A stretch of 26,851 nucleotides of DNA from contig JAKORH010000340.1 of the NCBI GenBank assembly GCA_029777935.1, positions 1 to 26,851 of the forward strand, given 5' to 3'. A program made the translations under genes and the position numbers. The notes under the pieces are model-generated. The model ran no database searches. It worked only from the letters and a program-made list of their open reading frames with translations, and was not told the origin of the DNA. Below are positions 1 to 7,371 of the stretch, one piece after another (position 1 is the stretch's first letter; the number at the start of each line of letters is the position of its first letter). Source of the stretch: Pseudomonadota bacterium (GTDB taxonomy: Bacteria > Pseudomonadota > Gammaproteobacteria > Burkholderiales > Burkholderiaceae).

Positions 1-91
1 GTTCTTGTTTACGCGGCCATCGGGGTTCTGAGCCAGGAAGCCAGCCTCGAAGCCGTCAACCGTACAGCTTGGCATCGCCGGTCTCAACCTG
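1..91. other. Left-edge segment not matching IscS
   Basis: Read on the minus strand, IscS similarity runs to about residue 189 and then stops. The last 11 codons before the TGA do not resemble the family, and the bases beyond them do not continue it in any frame. One minus-strand frame is open across the edge and reads like protein ([20 protein letters not shown]), but I do not recognise it. The segment may be a chimeric or low-quality contig end or a real rearrangement breakpoint; the sequence cannot tell these apart. Confidence 0.5.
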
Positions 92-658
92 GTCGATCAC
101 GACCTTGCCGGAGGCCTGCGCAGCGTCGACGTGGAACAGGATGCCGCGGCTGCGGCAGATCTCGCCGAGCGCAGCGATGTCCTGGATCACGCCGATCTCG
201 TTGTTGACGAACATCACCGACAGCACAATCGTGTCGGGTCGCAGCGCGGACTTCAGCGCTTCCAGATCGAGCAGGCCGTTGGGCAGCACGTCCAGATACG
301 TGACCTCGAAACCCTCGCGCTCCAGCTCGCGCATCGTGTCGAGCGTCGCCTTGTGCTCGGTCTTGACCGTGACCAGGTGCCTGCCCTTGTCCTTGTAGAA
401 GTGCGCGGCGCCCTTGAGCGCCAGGTTGGTGGCCTCGGTCGCGCCCGAGGTCCAGATGATCTCGCGCGGATCGGCATTGATCAGCTCGGCGACCTGCTCG
501 CGCGCGGTTTCGACCGCCTTCTCCGCTTCCCAGCCGAAGGCATGGCTGCGCGACGCGGGGTTGCCGAAGTGCTCGCGCAGGTACGGCACCATCCGGTCGA
601 CCACGCGCTGATCGACCGGGGTCGTCGCCGCGTAATCCAGATAGATCGGAAGCTTCAT
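56..658 (-). CDS. iscS: Cysteine desulfurase IscS, N-terminal half (truncated)
   Basis: This is the pyridoxal-phosphate enzyme that takes sulfur from cysteine and passes it to the IscU scaffold for Fe-S cluster assembly in the cytoplasm. The start [16 protein letters not shown], the [13 protein letters not shown] block, [11 protein letters not shown] (71-80), TEHKA with H102, NNEIGV (152-157) and HVDAAQ with D178 and Q181 are all IscS signatures. The reading frame stops at 200 residues against about 404 for the family. It ends before the SxHK motif that carries the PLP lysine and before the sulfur-carrying cysteine loop, so as written it could not work. It starts 9 nt after the iscR stop with a GGAG-type ribosome site, as expected of an iscRS operon. 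The break lies next to the window edge and may be an artefact. Confidence 0.93.
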   Translation of the reverse strand: MKLPIYLDYAATTPVDQRVVDRMVPYLREHFGNPASRSHAFGWEAEKAVETAREQVAELINADPREIIWTSGATEATNLALKGAAHFYKDKGRHLVTVKTEHKATLDTMRELEREGFEVTYLDVLPNGLLDLEALKSALRPDTIVLSVMFVNNEIGVIQDIAALGEICRSRGILFHVDAAQASGKVVIDQVETGDAKLYG

Positions 659-667
659 CTCCCGCTC

Positions 668-1171
668 CTAGCTCATGACCGGCTGCTTGTCGCTGTGCGC
701 CGGGCGCCGCGTCACCCTGCGATTGTCGTGCAGCTGCGCGACGTTCACGCCTTGCTGCGCCAGCCGTTGCTTCTGCTGCTCGACCAGATCGTGCAGCGAC
801 ACGGAATCGAGGTAGTCGACCATCACCCGGTTCAGGTTGGCCCACAGGTCGTGGGTCATGCAGCGCTGGTCGTTATCGCAGTTTTCCTTGCCGCCGCATT
901 GGGTTGCGTCAAGAGGTTCGTCGACGGCGTAGATGATGTCCGCGACCGAGATGTCCGCGGCAGTGCGGCCCAGCGTATAGCCGCCGCCGGGCCCGCGCGT
1001 GCTCTCGACAAGTCCGTGCCTGCGCAGTTTCCCGAACAGCTGCTCGAGATATGAAAGCGAAATCCGCTGGCGCTGGCTGATCGCCGCCAGCGTGACCGGG
1101 CCGTGATGCTGCCGCAGGCCCAGATCGATCATTGCCGTAACCGCGAAGCGGCCCTTTGTCGTCAATCTCAT
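668..1171 (-). CDS. iscR: Fe-S cluster regulator IscR (Rrf2 family)
   Basis: IscR is a winged-helix Rrf2 repressor that binds a [2Fe-2S] cluster, senses Fe-S status and represses its own isc operon. The ATG at 1169-1171 is chosen over an upstream in-frame start because MRLTTKGRFAVTAMIDL is the family N-terminus and AAGGAAG lies at the right distance. The protein has 167 residues. The cluster ligands C92, C98 and C104 and H107 fall at exactly the E. coli positions (pattern CGGKENC...RCMTH). The recognition helix region SLSYLEQLFGKLRRHGLVESTRG is intact. It is followed by iscS after 9 nt and preceded by its own promoter with a palindrome over the likely transcription start. Confidence 0.97.
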   Translation of the reverse strand: MRLTTKGRFAVTAMIDLGLRQHHGPVTLAAISQRQRISLSYLEQLFGKLRRHGLVESTRGPGGGYTLGRTAADISVADIIYAVDEPLDATQCGGKENCDNDQRCMTHDLWANLNRVMVDYLDSVSLHDLVEQQKQRLAQQGVNVAQLHDNRRVTRRPAHSDKQPVMS

Positions 1172-1253
1172 GGCGTCTTCCTTTTTGGCGACCGGAAAAC
1201 GCCCAACCGGTGCGCCTGAAGTTGGTCCCCAGCGGCGCGCCCGCGCCGCCATA

Positions 1254-1272
1254 TCCGACCAAGTTGGTCGGA
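1254..1272. promoter_or_regulatory. 19-nt palindromic operator, likely IscR site
   Basis: TCCGACCAAGTTGGTCGGA is a perfect inverted repeat around a central base, flanked by A/T. It sits immediately downstream of the iscR -10 element, over the expected transcription start, where a bound repressor would block initiation. That position and the adjacent iscR gene point to IscR autoregulation. The assignment is an inference from place and symmetry, since the site was not compared with a matrix. Confidence 0.6.
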
Positions 1273-1301
1273 ATTTTATTGAACCCGAGCGAATTGGTCA
1301 A
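1273..1301 (-). promoter_or_regulatory. iscR promoter
   Basis: On the minus strand TTGACC (1301-1296) is followed after 17 nt by TAAAAT (1278-1273), a near-consensus sigma-70 pair. It lies about 100 nt upstream of the iscR ATG and directly abuts the palindrome at 1254-1272. Confidence 0.75.
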
Positions 1302-1324
1302 GAATCCAATCGGGGTTACCCGCG

Positions 1325-1353
1325 AGGAGGACTCAGAACGCCGCGAGTCTCCT
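1325..1353 (-). other. Imperfect stem-loop downstream of the phosphatase gene
   Basis: AGGAGGACTC (1325-1334) and GAGTCTCCT (1345-1353) can pair with one bulged base, between the phosphatase stop and the iscR promoter. There is no following T-run on the minus strand, so it is at best a weak or factor-dependent terminator. Confidence 0.3.
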
Positions 1354-1381
1354 GCACGTCGGGGTCTTGACCGTGGCGGAT

Positions 1382-1870
1382 TCAGGCCGCCGCGTACATC
1401 GTCGCGCGCTTGCGTACGACTTCGATCAGCCCCTGGCAGGCGTCCTCGACGTAGTCGAGCACCGTGTTGAAACCCTCGGGTCCGCCATAGTACGGATCCG
1501 GCACCGTCGCCGCGTCGTGCTCGCCCGCAAAGCGCATCAGCAGATGCAGCTTGTGCTTGTAGGCACGCGGGCATTGCTGTTGCATCAACGCGAGGTTTTC
1601 CCAGTCCATCGCGAGGATGAGGTCGTAGTCGCGGAAGTCGTCCTGAGTGATCTGGCGCGCGCGCAATCCATCCAGCTCGTAGCCGCGCCGGCGCGCGGCC
1701 TGCTGGGCACGCAGATCCGGCGGCTCGCCGACGTGGTATGCGTGTGTTCCGGCAGAGTCGATCTGCACGACGTCCTGCAGGCCGGCGTCGCGCACCATCT
1801 TGCCGAACACACCCTCAGCCGTGGGCGAGCGGCAGATATTGCCCATGCAAACGAAAAGAACTTTGGTCAT
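1382..1870 (-). CDS. Low-molecular-weight protein tyrosine phosphatase
   Basis: This is a 162-residue cytoplasmic phosphatase of the LMW-PTP/arsenate reductase fold. The start at 1868-1870 is chosen because MTKVLFVCMGNICRSPTAEG is the standard N-terminus; the frame extends upstream without family similarity. The catalytic loop C8-X5-R14-S15 and the general-acid loop DPYYGG (D125 with following aromatic residues) are present. The paired tyrosines after the aspartate fit the class acting on aryl or phosphotyrosine substrates. It lies between uvrB and iscR, all on one strand, as in many Burkholderiales. The in vivo substrate cannot be read from sequence, and no tyrosine kinase or exopolysaccharide cluster is next to it here. 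Confidence 0.92.
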   Translation of the reverse strand: MTKVLFVCMGNICRSPTAEGVFGKMVRDAGLQDVVQIDSAGTHAYHVGEPPDLRAQQAARRRGYELDGLRARQITQDDFRDYDLILAMDWENLALMQQQCPRAYKHKLHLLMRFAGEHDAATVPDPYYGGPEGFNTVLDYVEDACQGLIEVVRKRATMYAAA

Positions 1871-1964
1871 GTCTTCATCACGCCTTTCTGGATCGGGCCG
1901 GCGTCTTAGAGCTGCCCGCATTGTGCCGCATGGCGCGGCTCTTTCACCCCAATGAACAAGTTTC

Positions 1965-1979
1965 GCGGCACATTGCCGC
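1965..1979. other. Short perfect hairpin between uvrB and phosphatase gene
   Basis: GCGGCA (1965-1970) and TGCCGC (1974-1979) form a perfect 6-bp stem with a 3-nt loop in the 197-nt gap between uvrB and the phosphatase gene. No T-run follows on either strand. A second imperfect GC-rich inverted repeat lies near 2011-2038. Either could mark the uvrB transcript end, but neither is a clear intrinsic terminator. Confidence 0.25.
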
Positions 1980-2067
1980 CCAAGGGACCACTGCACCCAC
2001 ACGAAGTTCAACCGGCCGACACTCTGTCCGTCCGGCCCCCTTCTTCAAGCCGCGCCGCGCAGACACG

Positions 2068-4152
2068 TCATGCCGCCTTTTCGGTTGCCGGGAAGGCAGC
2101 ATTGCCGTCTCCGGTCGCGCCGAATACCTGCTGCCGCAGCAGCGCCAACTGATCGCGTACGCGCGCCGCCTTTTCGAACTCGAGATTGCGGGCGTGCTCG
2201 AACATCGCCTTCTCCAGGCGCTTGATCTCCCGCGCAACCTGCTTCTCGCTCAGCACTTCGTAGTCCGCCACCGGACTGGCCGCCTTCAACCCTCCTCGCG
2301 CGGAAGTCGAATCGATGACGCCATCGATCAATTCGCGGACTTCCTTGCGCACGCCGCGCGGCACGATGCCGTGCGCGTGGTTGTATTCCTCCTGCTTGTG
2401 GCGACGCCGATTCGTCTCATCGATCGCGCGGCGCATCGAATCCGTTTCGGCGTCCGCGTACATGATCGCCGTGCCATTGCTGTGGCGCGCCGCGCGTCCG
2501 ATCGTCTGGATAAGCGAGCGCTCCGATCGCAGGAATCCCTCCTTGTCGGCATCGAGGATCCCGACCAGAGACACCTCGGGCAGATCGAGCCCCTCGCGCA
2601 GCAGGTTGATCCCGACCAGCACGTCGAACACGCCGGCGCGCAGGTCGCGGATGATCTCGACGCGCTCCACCGTATCGATGTCGGAGTGCAGGTACCGCAC
2701 CTTCGCACCGTGCTCGGCCAGGAACGAGGTCAGGTCCTCGGCCATGCGCTTGGTCAGCGTCGTGACCAGCACGCGGTCCCCGGCGGCCACGCGCAGCCCG
2801 ATCTCGGACAGCAGATCGTCGACCTGCGTGCGCGCAGGCCTCACCTCGACGCGCGGATCGATCAGCCCGGTGGGACGCACCACCTGCTCGACTACCTGCG
2901 ACGAGCGCTCGAGCTCGAACTCCGACGGCGTGGCGGACACGAAGATGCAGCGGCGCATCTTGCGCTCGAACTCATCGAAACGCAGCGGGCGGTTGTCGAG
3001 CGCCGACGGCAGCCGGAAGCCGTACTCCACCAGAGTTTCCTTGCGCGCGCGGTCGCCGCGATACATGCCGCCCAACTGCGGAATCGTCACGTGCGACTCG
3101 TCGATGATCATCAGCGCGTCGGCCGGCAGATAGTCGACCAGGGTCGGCGGCGGCTCACCCGGAAGCGAACCGGCCAGATGTCGTGTGTAGTTCTCGATGC
3201 CCTTGCAGAATCCGAGTTCGGCCAGCATCTCGAGATCGAAGCGCGTGCGCTGCTCGAGTCGTTGCGCCTCGACCAGCTTGCCCGCCGCCACCAGTTCGGC
3301 GACCCGTTGCTTCAGCTCGACCTTGATGTCCTCGATCGCCCGCAGCACGGTCTGCCGCGGCGTCACGTAATGCGACGACGGATAGACGATGAAGCGCGGG
3401 ATCTTCTGCCGGATGCGGCCGGTCAGCGGATCGAACAACTGCAGGCTGTCGACTTCGTCGTCGAGCAACTCGATTCGCACCGCCAGTTCCGCGTGCTCCG
3501 CGGGGAACACGTCGATCGTGTCGCCGCGTACACGATAGGTGCCGCGGGCGAAATCCGTCTCGTTGCGGCGGTACTGCATCGAAGTCAGGCGGGCGATGAT
3601 GTCGCGCTGGCTCAGCCGATCCTTCACCCGCAGCGCCAGGACCATCGCGTGGTAGTCGCTCGGATTGCCGATGCCGTAGATCGCGGACACGGTTGCGACG
3701 ATGACGACGTCGCGCCGCTCCAGCAGCGATTTGGTCGCTGACAGCCGCATCTGTTCGATGTGCTCGTTGATGCTGCTGTCCTTCTCGATGTAGAGGTCCC
3801 GCGACGGCACGTACGCCTCGGGCTGGTAGTAGTCGTAGTACGAGACGAAGTACTCGACTGCATTGGTCGGGAAGAACTCGCGGAATTCCGAATAGAGCTG
3901 CGCCGCGAGCGTCTTGTTCGGCGCCAGCACCAGCGTCGGCACACCGATCTGAGCGATCACATTGGCCATCGTGAACGTCTTGCCCGAGCCCGTCACGCCG
4001 AGCAACGTCTGGGCGACCAGCCCGTCCTGCAGCCCGTTCACCAGCCGGCCGATCGCCTCGGGTTGATCGCCCGATGGCGCGAACGGCTGATGCAGTTGGA
4101 ACGGTGAACCGGCAAACGAGATCACGGAGCTATTTTTGCGCTGCAATAACAA
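2068..4152 (-). CDS. uvrB: Excinuclease ABC subunit UvrB
   Basis: UvrB is the damage-verifying helicase-like subunit of nucleotide excision repair; it is loaded by UvrA and then recruits UvrC. Numbered from the TTG at 4150-4152 the protein has 694 residues. It shows Walker A GVTGSGKT (52-59), the damage-probing beta-hairpin [14 protein letters not shown] (103-116), the Walker B box DESH (351-354), the helicase motif QTIGRAAR and a C-terminal UVR domain (about 636-675). The start is uncertain. The TTG has no clear ribosome site, and a GTG at 4123-4125 would give a protein 9 residues shorter; the conserved part begins only at about residue 18. It is divergent from the aminotransferase gene. I found no CTGT-N8-ACAG LexA box upstream. 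Confidence 0.97.
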   Translation of the reverse strand: MLLQRKNSSVISFAGSPFQLHQPFAPSGDQPEAIGRLVNGLQDGLVAQTLLGVTGSGKTFTMANVIAQIGVPTLVLAPNKTLAAQLYSEFREFFPTNAVEYFVSYYDYYQPEAYVPSRDLYIEKDSSINEHIEQMRLSATKSLLERRDVVIVATVSAIYGIGNPSDYHAMVLALRVKDRLSQRDIIARLTSMQYRRNETDFARGTYRVRGDTIDVFPAEHAELAVRIELLDDEVDSLQLFDPLTGRIRQKIPRFIVYPSSHYVTPRQTVLRAIEDIKVELKQRVAELVAAGKLVEAQRLEQRTRFDLEMLAELGFCKGIENYTRHLAGSLPGEPPPTLVDYLPADALMIIDESHVTIPQLGGMYRGDRARKETLVEYGFRLPSALDNRPLRFDEFERKMRRCIFVSATPSEFELERSSQVVEQVVRPTGLIDPRVEVRPARTQVDDLLSEIGLRVAAGDRVLVTTLTKRMAEDLTSFLAEHGAKVRYLHSDIDTVERVEIIRDLRAGVFDVLVGINLLREGLDLPEVSLVGILDADKEGFLRSERSLIQTIGRAARHSNGTAIMYADAETDSMRRAIDETNRRRHKQEEYNHAHGIVPRGVRKEVRELIDGVIDSTSARGGLKAASPVADYEVLSEKQVAREIKRLEKAMFEHARNLEFEKAARVRDQLALLRQQVFGATGDGNAAFPATEKAA

Positions 4153-4423
4153 TTAAACAATCAAAAATTGTATCCATGACCCTGCGCAAAGCCTAGCCCC
4201 ACGTTACTGCTGTGCCGGAGTGACGACTTAGCAAAAACAATGACTTACGTGATGATCTCCTAGAAGTATTTGGGCTTGACTTTTTCGATCTCTCTTCTTC
4301 GGTCGCTCGCCGCGACACCTAATGGCGGCTGGATTTGTTGCGGCGTGTAGACTGCCTCGGGCCGGCGCCCAGGCCAATGACTCTCCCCAGCCCCGCTGAC
4401 CGCCGGCTTTCCGAGGCCTCAAG
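4153..4423. promoter_or_regulatory. Divergent intergenic region uvrB / aminotransferase
   Basis: This 271-nt gap must hold promoters for both divergent genes. The uvrB side (4140-4180) is strikingly AT-rich for this genome and includes, on the minus strand, TACAAT and an ACAAT-N5-ATTGT inverted repeat. On the plus strand TTGACT occurs at 4276-4281, without a convincing -10 at the right distance. No reading frame here looks like a real gene, and I cannot place either promoter with confidence. Confidence 0.4.
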
Positions 4424-5632
4424 ATGAATGCAAGCCTTTTCGCGCGCGTCGAGCTGGCGCCGCGCGATCCGATCCTCGGATTGAACGAAGCATTTGCGTC
4501 CGATTCCCGCCCCAACAAGGTCAATCTCGGCGTCGGCGTCTACTGTGACGATCAGGGCAGGATTCCGGTGCTGCAGGCGATCCGGGAAGCGGAACGCGCG
4601 CGACTCGAGGCGGCGACGCCCCGTGGGTACCTTCCGATCGAAGGCATCGCCGCCTATGACGCGGCCGTGCAGCGCCTTCTGTTCGGCGAAGCGTCGACGC
4701 TGCTGAAAGACGGACGACTGGTGACCGCGCAGGCGCTTGGAGGTACAGGCGGACTCAAGATCGGCGCGGACTTGCTGAAGCGCATCAAGCCGCAGGCGAA
4801 GGTGCTGATCAGCGATCCGAGTTGGGAAAACCATCGGGCGCTCTTCGAAGCTGCGGGATTCCCGGTCGGCACGTATCCCTACTACGACGCTGCCTCGCAC
4901 GGCGTCGACTTCGCCGGCATGCAGCGCACCCTCGATGCCGCCGATGCCGATACGATCGTTGTGTTGCACGCGTGCTGCCACAACCCGACCGGAGTCGACC
5001 TGCTCGAAGACCAATGGCGCAACGTCGTGCGGGGCGCGCGGGAACGCGGCTTCATACCTTTCCTCGACATCGCGTACCAGGGGTTCGGAGACGGCATCGA
5101 GCCCGACGGCCTGGCGGTGCGCCTGTTCGCCGAGGCCGGCATTCCCTTCTTCGTCTCGAGCTCGTTCTCGAAGTCGTTCTCGCTCTATGGCGAGCGCGTC
5201 GGCGCATTGACGATCGCCGCCACCAGCAGCGACGAAGCGGCGCGCGTGCTGAGCCAGTTGAAGCGGGTGATCCGTTCCAACTACTCGACGCCGCCGACTC
5301 ACGGCGGCAGCCTCGTCGCCGCCGTGCTGACCGACGGGCGCCTGCGTGCGCTGTGGGAACAGGAGCTCGGGCAGATGCGCGAACGCATCAAGCAGATGCG
5401 CGCGCGGTTTGTCGAGGGTCTTAAGGTGCGCGGTGTCAAGCAGGACTTCACGTTCGTGCTGCGTCAGCGCGGGATGTTCTCGTACTCGGGACTGACGGCG
5501 GCGCAGGTGGAGCGACTGAAGAAGGACTTCGGCATCTATGCCGTGTCGTCCGGCCGCATCTGCGTGGCAGCGCTGAATTCGAGGAACATCGACCACGTGC
5601 TCGATGCGATCGCCGCTGTGCTGCGCGACTGA
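4424..5632 (+). CDS. tyrB: Aromatic/aspartate aminotransferase (class I, TyrB-like)
   Basis: This PLP enzyme moves amino groups between aromatic amino acids or aspartate and 2-oxoglutarate, the last step of phenylalanine and tyrosine synthesis. The 402 residues match the AspC/TyrB subfamily in length and motifs: N187 in HACCHNPTG, D215 and Y218 in the cofactor pocket (FLDIAYQG), the Schiff-base lysine K250 in SSSFSKSFSLYGERVG with phosphate-binding R258, and substrate-carboxylate arginine in SSGRICVA near residue 378. The ATG at 4424 follows a GAGG about 7 nt upstream. It is divergent from uvrB and followed by tRNA-Asn. Specificity for aromatic rather than dicarboxylic substrates cannot be settled here, so the symbol is a subfamily call. 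Confidence 0.88.
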   Translation: MNASLFARVELAPRDPILGLNEAFASDSRPNKVNLGVGVYCDDQGRIPVLQAIREAERARLEAATPRGYLPIEGIAAYDAAVQRLLFGEASTLLKDGRLVTAQALGGTGGLKIGADLLKRIKPQAKVLISDPSWENHRALFEAAGFPVGTYPYYDAASHGVDFAGMQRTLDAADADTIVVLHACCHNPTGVDLLEDQWRNVVRGARERGFIPFLDIAYQGFGDGIEPDGLAVRLFAEAGIPFFVSSSFSKSFSLYGERVGALTIAATSSDEAARVLSQLKRVIRSNYSTPPTHGGSLVAAVLTDGRLRALWEQELGQMRERIKQMRARFVEGLKVRGVKQDFTFVLRQRGMFSYSGLTAAQVERLKKDFGIYAVSSGRICVAALNSRNIDHVLDAIAAVLRD

Positions 5633-5642
5633 GCACGACGAC

Positions 5643-5670
5643 TTGGATCGCTCGATGCGGCCGCTATAAT
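5643..5670 (+). promoter_or_regulatory. tRNA-Asn promoter
   Basis: TTGGAT (5643-5648), a 16-nt spacer and a perfect TATAAT (5665-5670) precede the tRNA by 11 nt. The bases after the -10 (GCGCCGC) form a GC-rich discriminator, typical of stringently controlled stable-RNA promoters. Confidence 0.8.
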
Positions 5671-5681
5671 GCGCCGCTTGT

Positions 5682-5757
5682 TCCCCGATAGCTCAGTCGG
5701 TAGAGCGACGGACTGTTAATCCGCAGGTCCCTGGTTCGAGTCCAGGTCGGGGAGCCA
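5682..5757 (+). tRNA. tRNA-Asn (anticodon GTT), CCA encoded
   Basis: The 76-nt gene folds as a cloverleaf. The acceptor stem is TCCCCGA (5682-5688) with TCGGGGA (5747-5753), then discriminator G and an encoded CCA (5755-5757). The D arm is GCTC...GAGC, the anticodon GTT is at 5715-5717 in loop CTGTTAA, and the T arm contains GGTTCGAGTCC. The base pair closing the top of the anticodon stem (5708 A with 5724 C) is a mismatch, where E. coli tRNA-Asn has a G-U. I found no second copy of the 3' end that would indicate an integrated element. Confidence 0.97.
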
Positions 5758-5800
5758 AATTCAATGCGCCAGGTCCATTCGGACCGATGGACTTCATTGC

Positions 5801-5822
5801 GGAACGCGACAGCTTGCGTTCC
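5801..5822. other. Stem-loop downstream of tRNA-Asn
   Basis: GGAACGC (5801-5807) and GCGTTCC (5816-5822) form a perfect 7-bp stem with an 8-nt loop, 44 nt after the tRNA. A smaller hairpin GGTCC-ATTC-GGACC lies just before it. Neither has a T-run, so they may be tRNA 3'-processing or factor-dependent termination structures rather than intrinsic terminators. Confidence 0.35.
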
Positions 5823-5925
5823 ACCTGCTTCCAGAAGAGACGCGACGCGGCGACAAAGGGCACGCTCGACCGCCACCTCCGGCTCAAGCCGCGGATTGCG
5901 AGTGGACTCGACTTTCCGCATCCGT

Positions 5926-7122
5926 CTAGTGGCGAGCCCCCGCGCTCTTCAACCAGGTCCGCAACTGTGCGTACACCTCGGGGCGCGACAGTAGCTCGAG
6001 GTGCCCCATGCCGTAACCGATCCACTGGCGAGACACCGGAATGCCGAGACACTGACTTCGATCCGGGCCTCGTCCGAGCGCGCTATCCAGCGGCACCAGC
6101 CCGTCGCCGATCAGGCGCTCAGCGACTACGCTGCGTCGAGAGCCGAGGGTGGCCGCGGCCGCATAGGCCTTGACGCCTGCTGGCAATGGAACGACCTTGT
6201 ACGCTCCCCTCGCGATGTTGCCGTGTCGCAAGTCCTTTATTCCGGCGCTTCTTGTCTTCCCCGGTCGGGTGAGCGGCGCGGAGTACGGACTTAGCTCCAA
6301 TACGTAGTCGAGTCCGTGACCTCCGCGTTCGAGCGGCGCGCCACGATGCGGCGTGCCAAGAAACACCAACTTGCGGAGGCCCTTCAACCAGGCGTGGCCA
6401 TGCCTGCCACCGAAATAGCAGGCACTGCGTGCGACGAGCCCGCCCATGCTGTGGCCAATGATGGTCAGTTCCCGCAGCGGGCCGGGCCAGTGAGCAACCA
6501 GCGTTTCCAGCAGGTCCGCGAGGAGGTGTCCGTTCGCAGCGACGTGCAGGCCACTGTTGAATCGAAGGTAGAGGGGGCTGTAACCAAGCTCGTCGGCGAG
6601 TGCCTCGCCGTGGTCGTGCCCATTGCGTCGCCACTGCAAGTCGTTCATGCACATGCCATGTACGAGCACCAGAAGCTTGTCGGTTGGTTGTCGTCCACCG
6701 GCCGCACCTACTGATCTCGCAGGATCGCTCGGGTCGACCAGCCCGCCTCGATAGCGGAGGGACATCCTGATTGCCAGCGGGTTGCCGGTGCGGTCAAGGT
6801 AATCGCCGTAGGCGCCGTTGACCGCGGCCAGAACTGCGTCCCCGGCCGGTGCGCGACCGCCGTCGGGCAGCAGGCCCTCCACGGCGGCAAGCGAAACGTC
6901 GATGCCCCGTCCGATCAGGCGCGCGCTCCCTCGCACGCTGCGATAGACGAGGCCCGTGATGCCCCCGGTAGCAACGTCTGCCGCTTTGCCCAAGGGGGCA
7001 GGTCTCTGCTGAATGGTGCTGTGCATCCGCTCGACCACGTCGACGATTCCGGTCGTGGCGTCGAACCCCATGCGAACGGCGCCACGGATGTCCGATACAT
7101 GTGTGCGATTCAATCCCGCCAT
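5926..7122 (-). CDS. Alpha/beta-hydrolase, lipase/PGAP1-like esterase
   Basis: This is a predicted serine hydrolase of 398 residues. The ATG at 7120-7122 is preferred over the upstream in-frame GTG because GAGGA precedes it. The hydrolase core begins near residue 150 with the oxyanion strand LVLVHGMCMND. The nucleophile elbow is GHSMGG (223-228, S225), followed by LGTPHRGAP, as in triacylglycerol lipases and PGAP1-like proteins. The acid is probably D340 (LIGDGLVP) and the histidine H374 (GMGHLELL). The first 150 residues are an alpha-helical region with no signal peptide or obvious transmembrane segment. It stands alone between tRNA-Asn and an acyl-CoA dehydrogenase gene. Substrate is unknown; a membrane-lipid or polyester esterase role is possible. 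Confidence 0.85.
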   Translation of the reverse strand: MAGLNRTHVSDIRGAVRMGFDATTGIVDVVERMHSTIQQRPAPLGKAADVATGGITGLVYRSVRGSARLIGRGIDVSLAAVEGLLPDGGRAPAGDAVLAAVNGAYGDYLDRTGNPLAIRMSLRYRGGLVDPSDPARSVGAAGGRQPTDKLLVLVHGMCMNDLQWRRNGHDHGEALADELGYSPLYLRFNSGLHVAANGHLLADLLETLVAHWPGPLRELTIIGHSMGGLVARSACYFGGRHGHAWLKGLRKLVFLGTPHRGAPLERGGHGLDYVLELSPYSAPLTRPGKTRSAGIKDLRHGNIARGAYKVVPLPAGVKAYAAAATLGSRRSVVAERLIGDGLVPLDSALGRGPDRSQCLGIPVSRQWIGYGMGHLELLSRPEVYAQLRTWLKSAGARH

Positions 7123-7247
7123 GAAATCCGTCCTCGTTTCCGAGGCCTTGATGACCTCGACCGTATTGTTGCCGCTGGCGCGTGGTCGCACGGCTGACTG
7201 CTATCTGGCAGGCGTGCGAGCTCGCGGTGAGGCGCTCGATTGTGGAA

Positions 7248-7290
7248 GATCGCCCAAATCTGACCCGGGCTGATCGTTCAAATCTGAGCC
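7248..7290. repeat. Pair of 19-nt near-direct repeats, possible IS-end remnant
   Basis: GATCGCCCAAATCTGACCC (7248-7266) and GATCGTTCAAATCTGAGCC (7272-7290) match at 16 of 19 positions, 24 nt apart start to start. Closely spaced subterminal repeats of this kind are typical of the ends of IS21-family elements, so this may be a solo IS end. No transposase gene or second end is visible in the window. Confidence 0.4.
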
Positions 7291-7371
7291 ACCCCTGAGG
7301 CTGCGATGGTAGCCGGTTGTCTGTGGATATCTCGGAGTGCCGAAGCGAACCTCCGTCGAAGGCGAGCCGCT

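Noticed and set aside
1738..3741. 667-codon plus-strand frame opposite uvrB and the phosphatase gene
   Set aside because: It is antisense to two certain genes in a GC-rich genome where such frames stay open by codon bias; the product is Arg/His/Leu-rich with no family motifs.
4153..4423. LexA (SOS) box for uvrB
   Set aside because: No CTGT-N8-ACAG or close variant is present; the ACAAT-N5-ATTGT repeat does not match.
5664..6052. Minus-strand frames across tRNA-Asn reading PTWTRTRDLRINSPSLYRLSYR and APRPGLEPGTCGLTVRRSTD
   Set aside because: These peptides are antisense translations of the tRNA itself, a well-known false annotation that recurs wherever such a tRNA exists.
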